A stretch of DNA of 5,111 nt from Planctomycetia bacterium (lineage in GTDB: Bacteria > Planctomycetota > Phycisphaerae > Phycisphaerales > SM1A02): the NCBI GenBank assembly GCA_009936695.1, contig JAACEA010000123.1:1-5111 (forward strand), written 5' to 3'. Below, piece by piece: positions 1 through 5,111 of the stretch. Each line of letters opens with the position of its first letter. Position 1 is the first letter of the stretch. Made by a program: the position numbers and the translations under genes. The notes beneath the pieces are model-generated. The model was not told the DNA's origin. It searched no databases and worked only from the letters and a program-made list of their open reading frames with translations.

Positions 1-671
1 AGACTGATGATGCCGAGGAGCGCCGCGGATTCGGCGAAATACAGCGGGAGCGGCAGCCATGCCGCGGGATCGGGGAGGGTGCGTTGGGCGATGAAGACGA
101 TCAGACTCCAGACGAACGCCGTCGTGGCGCCGATGGAGATCAGGGTGTCCATGTTGGTGCCGCCGCGGCGGGCCGCGGTGTAGGCGGATGCGTAGAACCC
201 GCCTCCCGCGACCACCAGGACCAGCAAGCCGCCGAGCATCATGATCCACGGGACCCAGGCGACGCCGTGTCCGACCGTCCAGTGGAGGGTCTCGAGCGGG
301 ATCCAGACCCCGATCCCGATGATCGCGCGACGCTTCCACATCCGCACGGTCCGGGCCTGTGCCAGTTCCATCCTGGAGCGGGTCTCCGAGAGATCCTCCT
401 TCGTCTCGAGGAACTCGCCCTTGAACCCGCGGGAGGCGATCACCTCGAGGGTTGGAGGAACCTCGAGATCGCCCTCGACCACGGCGAGTCCGCTCGTGAA
501 GTCGACGGTGGCGGATGCGACCTCCGTGCGGCTCCGCAGGGCGGATTGAAGCTCGCTGGCGCAGCCGGTGCAGTGCATGCCTTCGATCCGGTAGCGGCGG
601 GTGGCCACCGGGTCGCCGGCGGCCACCTGGAGTCCTGCGTCCTGTTCGGGATCAATCGGCATCGGATCCAT
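1..671 (-). CDS. Heavy-metal (probably copper) translocating P1B-type ATPase, N-terminal part, truncated by window edge
   Basis: Members of this family use ATP to pump soft metal ions, usually Cu(I), across the cytoplasmic membrane. The 223 complete codons visible show an HMA domain (about residues 25-90) with the metal-binding motif GMHCTGCA (Cys34, Cys37). A basic segment (KRR, 113-115) follows, then hydrophobic helices at about 116-131, 137-159 and 176-195, and the start of a fourth at about 206. The stretch GGTNMDTLISIGATTAF (170-186) is the hallmark loop and helix of P1B ATPases, and LYFAES (210-215) matches the conserved YFE-type start of the next helix. The CPC ion site, DKTGT phosphorylation site and nucleotide domain would lie left of position 1 and cannot be checked. 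ATG at 671 is chosen because GTGGAA lies 9 bases upstream; ATG at 660-662 is an in-frame alternative. Only one HMA domain is present. The gene is divergent from its right-hand neighbours. The family call is firm; the metal is inferred from the family and the single CXXC. Confidence 0.93.
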   Translation of the reverse strand, partial: MDPMPIDPEQDAGLQVAAGDPVATRRYRIEGMHCTGCASELQSALRSRTEVASATVDFTSGLAVVEGDLEVPPTLEVIASRGFKGEFLETKEDLSETRSRMELAQARTVRMWKRRAIIGIGVWIPLETLHWTVGHGVAWVPWIMMLGGLLVLVVAGGGFYASAYTAARRGGTNMDTLISIGATTAFVWSLIVFIAQRTLPDPAAWLPLPLYFAESAALLGIIS

Positions 672-837
672 GCTACGGAGTTCCACGATTCCAGTTCGTT
701 CTCTGAGGTCCGGGGGGTCCGAGAGCCGATCCTGATCCTCGGGACGGCGTGCGGATCCGGCGTCGTCTTGATTCACCACCCGGATCGCGGATACCCTGCT
801 GGGTCCGACCGCCCCCCGAAGATCCCTCCCGCCCGAC
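672..837. promoter_or_regulatory. Divergent intergenic region between the metal ATPase and the small ORF
   Basis: This 166-base stretch separates the leftward metal ATPase from the rightward small ORF and should hold promoters for both. On the plus strand the best candidate is TTGATT (768-773) and GATACC (790-795) with 16 bases between them, but the second box matches the sigma-70 consensus at only three of six positions. No convincing promoter pair was seen for the minus strand, and no CueR-like dyad was recognised. A tandem GATCCT pair lies at 728-739, and GGGTCCGA occurs at 715-722 and again at 801-808; both may be chance. In the frame of the small ORF, stop codons at 733-735 and 769-771 limit how far that ORF could extend upstream. 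Confidence 0.35.
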
Positions 838-1179
838 ATGAACCCCTCCGACATCCATTCTCGCGAAGCCAACGCCGTGAGCACGCTGGCGACCATGCTG
901 GCCGCCGCGGTCGTGCTGTCGGTCGGCGTGGCGAGTGGCAGTCTCGGCACCCTCGCCCCGGCCGCCGCCGTGAACGCGGTGTTCATGGGCGGCATGCACA
1001 CCGTCGCGACGTCGGGAACCGCGCACCCTTCCGTTCGGATGGTCGCGCCCCGAAGCCGATCGGTGCTCGCGCTGACGGCGGCGGATCGCCGGATCGCGCC
1101 GGGCGAGGCCGATCGGATCGAGATCGCAGGGCCTTCCGGGCCCGCGGCGTCGAACCTGCCGCCACCGTACGCCGGCTGA
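838..1179 (+). CDS. Small hypothetical protein with hydrophobic N-terminal half, upstream of secA
   Basis: I do not recognise this 113-residue protein. The N-terminus is weakly charged (His7, Arg9, Asp5, Glu10), followed by a long Ala/Val/Leu/Gly-rich stretch at about residues 14-50 that could be a signal peptide or membrane anchor. The second half is hydrophilic and ends in a Pro/Gly-rich tail with AGPSGP (97-102) and PPP (108-110) close to the stop. In its favour, third codon positions in the first half are nearly all G or C, as in secA, and the composition is protein-like rather than the Arg-rich pattern of shadow frames here. Against it, no Shine-Dalgarno lies at a good distance (GAAGA at 818-822 is 15 bases from the ATG), and the C-terminal half is less clearly coding. 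ATG838 is the first ATG after the in-frame stop at 769-771. The stop codon lies 153 bases before the secA start. Possible roles are a small exported protein or a leader peptide; neither can be shown from sequence alone. Confidence 0.5.
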   Translation: MNPSDIHSREANAVSTLATMLAAAVVLSVGVASGSLGTLAPAAAVNAVFMGGMHTVATSGTAHPSVRMVAPRSRSVLALTAADRRIAPGEADRIEIAGPSGPAASNLPPPYAG

Positions 1180-1188
1180 GCCCCCCGA

Positions 1189-1204
1189 CGTCCGAATCCG
1201 GACG
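1189..1204 (+). other. Short perfect hairpin after the small ORF
   Basis: CGTCCG (1189-1194) and CGGACG (1199-1204) can form a six-base-pair GC-rich stem closed by the loop AATC, starting 10 bases after the stop codon of the small ORF. No run of T follows, so this is not a standard intrinsic terminator. It could be a weak 3' stem or a chance product of GC-rich sequence. Confidence 0.25.
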
Positions 1205-1318
1205 CCGGTCGCCGACTCCCGCGTCACCGTCTCAAATCACACCGACTCCATCCACGCCGACCAATCCAGGTCAGGGCGTGTCTTGATCGACCGACATCGC
1301 GTCGGGCGGTCGTTTCCC

Positions 1319-1325
1319 GAAAGGA
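1319..1325 (+). promoter_or_regulatory. Ribosome binding site of secA
   Basis: GAAAGGA lies seven bases before ATG1333, a good Shine-Dalgarno match at good spacing. It fixes the secA start, which also agrees with the expected SecA N-terminus. The frame stays open upstream to the stop at 1177-1179, but no other start there has comparable support. Confidence 0.8.
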
Positions 1326-1332
1326 TCCCGTC

Positions 1333-4300
1333 ATGGGCGTTCCGTTCTTCGGCTGGGCTGCCAGAAAGCTCTTCGGCACTCGCAATCAGCGCCAGGTCTC
1401 CCGCTACCTCGAGAAGGTGGAGAAGGTGAACGCCTTCGAAGAGGAGATGCGATCGCTCAGCGACGCCGAGCTCCGGGACCGTACGGCGGAGTTCCGGCGT
1501 CGGGTCAAGGAAGAGGGTGCCGTCGGGTACGACCTCATCCCCGAGGCCTTCGCGGTCGCCCGCGAGGCGATGGATCGTTCCGTGGGCATCCGGAACATCT
1601 TCAATCCGGAGGCCGGGTTCGATCCGGACACCCTCCCCACCGAAGCCCGGACGATGTACGACGCCGTCAAGGCGGAGATCGACCGGACCGACGACGCGCC
1701 ACCCGAGGGCGAATTCCTGGGGTGCGAGGAGCCCATTCCCGCCTGGCGTTTCGTGGAGATCCCCCCCGACCTCTACCAGGCGGTGCGGGAACTCCATCCG
1801 ACCAGCCGGCCGCCGTTCCGGGCCCGTCCCTTCGACGTCCAGCTCATCGGCGGAACCGTCCTGAGCGAGGGCCGGATCGCCGAAATGAAGACCGGCGAGG
1901 GCAAGACGATCGTCGCACCGCTCGCCTGCTATCTCGCGTGCATCGAGGAGAAGCAGGTCCACGTGGTGACGGTGAACGACTACCTGGTGCAGCGCGACCG
2001 GGACTGGACCTTCCCGTTCTTCCACGCCCTCGGGCTGACCGTCGGTGCGATTCATCCCTTCCACATGCAGCCCGCCGACCGCAAGAAGGCGATGTACGAA
2101 TGCGACGTGGTCTACGGGACCACCGCGGAGTTCGGTTTCGACTATCTCCGCGACAACATGAAGCTCCGCGCCGAGGATCAGGTCCAGAAGCGACGGGAGT
2201 TCGCGGTGGTGGACGAGGTCGATTCGATCCTGATCGACGAGGCCCGCACCCCGCTGATCATCTCGGGTCCCGCCCACTCCGTGCGGCCGCGCTACGAACT
2301 CGCCGACGGTCTCGCCCGGCATCTCGTCGAGGGCCAGCGTGACTGGACGACGGCGGACGAGAAGGTCCAGTCCTGCGAGGTGCGGATTTCCGGACTCGAG
2401 GGCGACATTCGGAACGCCCGCGACAAGGCAGCGCTTCCGGGACTGAAGGCCGAACTCGAGGCCGCCCGCGAGGAACTCCCGCGACTGGAGTCCGCCCGCG
2501 AGAAGCACGTGCAGTTCTTCGAGGTCGAACTCGACAAGAAGCAGGCTTCGCTCACGCACGAAGGCATCACGGAGGCCCAGCGCAAGGCCGGCGTCGGCTC
2601 CTTCTACGTCGGTGAGAACATCGACCTCCCCCACCTGCTGGAGCAGGCGTTGCGGGCCCACGTGGTCTACGTCGGCGACCGGGACTACGTGGTCGCCGCC
2701 GACGACCAGGGTGAGATGGGCGTCGTGATCGTCGACCAGAACACGGGCCGCAAGATGGTCGGTCGGCAGTGGTCCGACGGCCTGCATCAGGCGGTCGAGG
2801 CGAAGGAAGGCGTCCCGATCAAGGATGAGACGCAGACGATGGCGACGATCACCATCCAGAACTTCTTCAAGATGTACGAGCGGCTGGCGGGAATGACCGG
2901 GACCGCGGACACCGAAGCGACGGAGTTCCACGAGATCTACCGGCTCGACGTGGTGTCGATCCCCACCAACGTGCCCGTGGAGCGGCTCGACCGCAACGAC
3001 CTCGTCTACCTCAACGAAGGCGACAAGTGGCACGCGATCGTCGAGGAGGTCCGGCGTTCCTGGGAGGTCGGCCTGCCGGTGCTGGTGGGCACCACCAGCG
3101 TCGAACGGAGCGAGATGCTCAGCCGCATGCTGACCAAGGCCCATCGCATCCCGCACGAGGTGCTCAATGCGAAGCAGCACGAGCGGGAGGCGGACATCGT
3201 GCAGGGTGCCGGCGGGCTCGGCGCGGTGATGATCGCCACCAACATGGCGGGTCGAGGCACCGACATCAAGCTCGCGAGATTCGATCGGGCGACGCTGATC
3301 GAACATTGGAAGAAGGCCGGGATCTGCTCGAAGGACGCCGATGCCTCGATGAGCGACGACGAGGTCCTCGCTCGCTGCTGGCGACAGATCGCCCAGCGCG
3401 ATCTCGGACTCTCCCGAAAGGACGCGGAGGCCCTCGATCCGGCCGAGGCCCGGCGTCGGCTGCTCGTGATGTGGGCGGTCGAGCTCGCCTGGCAGGATCC
3501 TGCGAAGGCGGAGCGGATGTCGGTCGAGGATCTCGAAGCGGCGCTCGACGCGTCGGGGACCTGCAGGCTCCACCGGCTCGGCTTCCACGACAGCGTGGAG
3601 AGCATGGGCGGACTGCACATCATCGGCACCGAACGACACGAGAGCCGTCGGATCGACAACCAGCTTCGCGGTCGCGCGGGGCGTCAGGGCGACAACGGCA
3701 GCAGTCGGTTCTTCCTCAGTCTCGAGGACGACCTGATGAAGATGTTCGCGGGCAAGAAGACGCTCTACGTCCTGTCGAAGCTCGGCATGAAGGAGGGTGA
3801 CGCGATCGAGCACCCGATGCTCTCCCGGTCGGTCGAGAACGCGCAGCGCAAGGTCGAGGAGCGGAACTTCCAGATCCGGAAGAACATCCTCGAGTACGAC
3901 GAGCCGATGGAGCACCAGCGACAGGCGTTCTACGCCATTCGCCAGCCCGCGCTGGAGAACAAGCAGATCAAGGAACGGATCTTCGAGTACGTCGAGGAGG
4001 CCACGCACGACGAGGCGGGTCGTCTGCTCTCGGCGGACTACCGCGCCCGCTGCATCAGCGAGTGGATCCACGAGAACCTCGGCTTCCTGGTGGAGCCGGA
4101 ACGCATCCGGAAGAAGGATCGCGAGGACCTGCACGCCCTGATTCGCGGTGACTATCTGGAGGAAGGCAGCGAGGTCGTCGCGAACACCTGCAACGAATAC
4201 CTCGCCGACGACCTCGAGCCCGCGGAGTGGGACGTCGAGGGGTTCGCGCGATGGGCGGCGAAGGAGTACGACGCGGAGCTCGATCCCGAAGCGATCCGGA

Positions 4301-5111
4301 CCTCCGGCCGCCGCGAGGTCATTCGAATGATCGAGGCCGCCCAGGTGGCCAAGATCGAAGCCTTCGATCTTTCGCCGCTCGACACCTATCTGGTGAAGGA
4401 CTACGGCGCCCGCGAGCTCGTCAAGTGGGCGAACGGCAAGTTCGACACCGAGTTCGAATCGGAGATCGTGACCGACGTCTCGAGCGACGAAGTCGCGGCC
4501 GAACGCCTCCTCGCCGCCGCCCGCGAGGCGTACCGTCGGCGGGAGATCGAATACCCGATCGACTATGCGGTGGATCTGACGACCGCGGGCATGCCGCAGG
4601 ATCCTCGGGCCGCCCTGTCCCAGTTCTGCGCGTGGGCCAAGTCCCGGTACGAGCTGAACTGGTCGAGCTCCGCCCTGCCTTCGTCCGATCCGAAGGAACT
4701 TCGCACCCTGCTCGTGGACCAGGCCAGGAAGTGGGATGACGGTAGGATCGCGGCCCGGGCCGCCGACGCGGTGAAGGAGGCCGGCGACGACGTGTCGGCG
4801 CTCGACGCGTGGTTCCAGCGGGAGTGCCTCGTCGCCCTGACCGAGGACGAACGGACCGCGGCCGTCGAAGAGGGGCTTGAACCGTTCGCCCGTCGTCGGA
4901 TCTCGGAGCTGCTCCGGACCGAGCTGAGCCAGTTCGAGCGATGGGTGATGCTGCAGGTCCTCGACACGGCCTGGAAGGATCATCTGCACTCGATGGATCA
5001 GATCAAGGATGCGATCGGTTTCCGAGCCTTCAGCCAGAAGGATCCGCGGATCGAATTCAAGCGGGAGTCGGCCCGTCTCTTCGACGAGATGAAGGAGCAG
5101 ATCCGGGATCG
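1333..5111 (+). CDS. secA: Preprotein translocase ATPase SecA, long planctomycete-type form, 3' end beyond window
   Basis: SecA binds preproteins and SecYEG at the inner face of the cytoplasmic membrane and drives export by ATP hydrolysis. 1259 codons are visible without a stop. Motifs in order: adenine-contacting FDVQ (167-170), Walker A MKTGEGKT (185-192), VNDYL and QRD (214-222), YGTTAEFGFDYLRDN (261-275), Walker B DEVD (294-297) followed by SILIDEARTPLIISGP, then WSDGLHQAVEAKEG (480-493), MTGTADTEA (521-529), VLVGTTSVERSE (583-594), ATNMAGRGTDI (635-645) and motif VI QLRGRAGRQGD (777-787). The scaffold and two-helix finger follow (about 1202-1255, with LDTAWKDHL and SQKDP). Compared with E. 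coli SecA (about 900 residues) there are four large insertions: residues 88-166, about 340-398, about 647-755, and an expanded wing domain at 966-1134. No catalytic motif is broken, so the motor should be active. The C-terminal linker and any zinc-binding tail lie beyond 5111. The start is set by GAAAGGA seven bases upstream. Function is secure; the planctomycete placement is from remembered family features. Confidence 0.98.
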   Translation, partial: MGVPFFGWAARKLFGTRNQRQVSRYLEKVEKVNAFEEEMRSLSDAELRDRTAEFRRRVKEEGAVGYDLIPEAFAVAREAMDRSVGIRNIFNPEAGFDPDTLPTEARTMYDAVKAEIDRTDDAPPEGEFLGCEEPIPAWRFVEIPPDLYQAVRELHPTSRPPFRARPFDVQLIGGTVLSEGRIAEMKTGEGKTIVAPLACYLACIEEKQVHVVTVNDYLVQRDRDWTFPFFHALGLTVGAIHPFHMQPADRKKAMYECDVVYGTTAEFGFDYLRDNMKLRAEDQVQKRREFAVVDEVDSILIDEARTPLIISGPAHSVRPRYELADGLARHLVEGQRDWTTADEKVQSCEVRISGLEGDIRNARDKAALPGLKAELEAAREELPRLESAREKHVQFFEVELDKKQASLTHEGITEAQRKAGVGSFYVGENIDLPHLLEQALRAHVVYVGDRDYVVAADDQGEMGVVIVDQNTGRKMVGRQWSDGLHQAVEAKEGVPIKDETQTMATITIQNFFKMYERLAGMTGTADTEATEFHEIYRLDVVSIPTNVPVERLDRNDLVYLNEGDKWHAIVEEVRRSWEVGLPVLVGTTSVERSEMLSRMLTKAHRIPHEVLNAKQHEREADIVQGAGGLGAVMIATNMAGRGTDIKLARFDRATLIEHWKKAGICSKDADASMSDDEVLARCWRQIAQRDLGLSRKDAEALDPAEARRRLLVMWAVELAWQDPAKAERMSVEDLEAALDASGTCRLHRLGFHDSVESMGGLHIIGTERHESRRIDNQLRGRAGRQGDNGSSRFFLSLEDDLMKMFAGKKTLYVLSKLGMKEGDAIEHPMLSRSVENAQRKVEERNFQIRKNILEYDEPMEHQRQAFYAIRQPALENKQIKERIFEYVEEATHDEAGRLLSADYRARCISEWIHENLGFLVEPERIRKKDREDLHALIRGDYLEEGSEVVANTCNEYLADDLEPAEWDVEGFARWAAKEYDAELDPEAIRTSGRREVIRMIEAAQVAKIEAFDLSPLDTYLVKDYGARELVKWANGKFDTEFESEIVTDVSSDEVAAERLLAAAREAYRRREIEYPIDYAVDLTTAGMPQDPRAALSQFCAWAKSRYELNWSSSALPSSDPKELRTLLVDQARKWDDGRIAARAADAVKEAGDDVSALDAWFQRECLVALTEDERTAAVEEGLEPFARRRISELLRTELSQFERWVMLQVLDTAWKDHLHSMDQIKDAIGFRAFSQKDPRIEFKRESARLFDEMKEQIRD
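4228..4734 (+). repeat. Three-fold repeated module in the SecA helical wing domain (protein-level repeat)
   Basis: Within secA, three segments centred on Trp974, Trp1032 and Trp1101 align without gaps. Each has a large hydrophobic residue three before the Trp (F971, L1029, F1098), Ala just after it, an aromatic at +5 (Y979, F1037, Y1106), a large hydrophobic at +9 (L983, F1041, W1110), an aliphatic at +14 (I988, V1046, L1115), and Glu plus an aliphatic at +21/+22 (E995-V996, E1053-V1054, E1122-L1123). From memory, the single wing segment of E. coli SecA fits most of the same spacing but has Arg at the Trp position. DNA identity between copies is not evident, so the duplication would be old. 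Confidence 0.7.

Larger units (their letters stand above)
1180..1332 (+). promoter_or_regulatory. secA leader region
   Basis: The 153 bases before secA hold no gene and no convincing sigma-70 promoter; TTGATC at 1283-1288 lacks a partner -10 box. Two overlapping small stems are possible near the end: CCGAC (1291-1295) with GTCGG (1301-1305) around a five-base loop, and TCGGG (1302-1306) with CCCGA (1316-1320). They share bases and exclude each other, and only the second covers the first two bases of the secA ribosome binding site. Without a clear promoter, secA may be transcribed from upstream of the small ORF, but this is inference. Confidence 0.3.

Noticed and set aside
672..837. Copper-responsive operator for the metal ATPase
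   Set aside because: No CueR-like or CsoR-like dyad could be seen at a suitable place relative to position 671; the GATCCT pair and GGGTCCGA repeats are too short to call.
1189..1204. Intrinsic terminator after the small ORF
   Set aside because: The stem is perfect but only six base pairs and no T run follows, so it is listed only as a hairpin.
673..1227. Open frame of 184 codons on the minus strand opposite the small ORF
   Set aside because: Very Arg/Gly-rich translation with no domain-like pattern. The opposite strand has a better coding signature in the same region.
84..1286. Open frame of 400 codons on the plus strand
   Set aside because: It runs antisense to the clearly recognisable metal ATPase and then overlaps the small ORF in another frame. 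The product is rich in Arg, Gly, Asp and His, typical of shadow frames in GC-rich DNA.
1237..4989. Open frame of 1250 codons on the minus strand, antisense to almost all of secA
   Set aside because: It is aligned codon for codon with secA, so its stops would need TTA, CTA or TCA codons in secA. These are avoided in this GC-rich codon usage. The translation shows no recognisable domain, while the plus strand encodes an intact SecA.
1..5111. Mobile element, CRISPR array, tRNA or rRNA
   Set aside because: No transposase, terminal inverted repeats, regularly spaced repeats or recognisable RNA gene sequence was found; coding content is housekeeping in character.

Overview
The window is GC-rich, with strong G/C preference at third codon positions. 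It carries two large genes that both run off its ends, plus one small plausible gene between them. The best guess for the source is a Planctomycetota bacterium, possibly of the Phycisphaerae. This rests on the shape of the SecA protein: an unusually long form with extra modules in the helical wing domain and an enlarged region before the GGLHIIGTERHESRR motif, which I recall from planctomycete SecA proteins. The assignment is by memory of family features, not by a search.

Layout. Positions 1-671 (minus strand) hold the N-terminal 223 codons of a P1B-type heavy-metal (probably copper) translocating ATPase: one HMA metal-binding domain with a CTGC motif, then the first membrane helices. The catalytic part lies beyond the left edge. 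Positions 672-837 form a divergent intergenic region with at best weak promoter-like sequence. Positions 838-1179 (plus strand) hold a small ORF of 113 codons with a hydrophobic, signal- or anchor-like N-terminal half and a Pro/Gly-rich C-terminus; its function is unknown. Positions 1180-1332 are non-coding and contain short hairpins and the secA ribosome binding site. Positions 1333-5111 (plus strand) hold secA, 1259 complete codons and still open at the window end. It is already far longer than the roughly 900 residues of E. coli SecA.

How the genes relate. SecA is the ATPase motor that pushes unfolded preproteins through SecYEG. All helicase-type motifs are intact, so the long insertions sit on a working motor. 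There are four: in the N-terminal domain just before the adenine-binding FDVQ motif, in the preprotein cross-linking domain (predicted coiled coil), between helicase motifs V and VI, and in the helical wing domain, where a 40-residue module occurs three times with identical spacing. The small ORF lies upstream of secA on the same strand, has an export-like N-terminus and ends in Pro/Gly-rich sequence. This invites comparison with the SecM-secA arrangement of enterobacteria, but the link is speculative. The metal ATPase is divergently transcribed and probably unrelated to secretion.

No RNA genes, mobile elements, CRISPR arrays or tandem DNA repeats of note were seen. The very long open frame antisense to secA is explained by codon usage and is not annotated as a gene.
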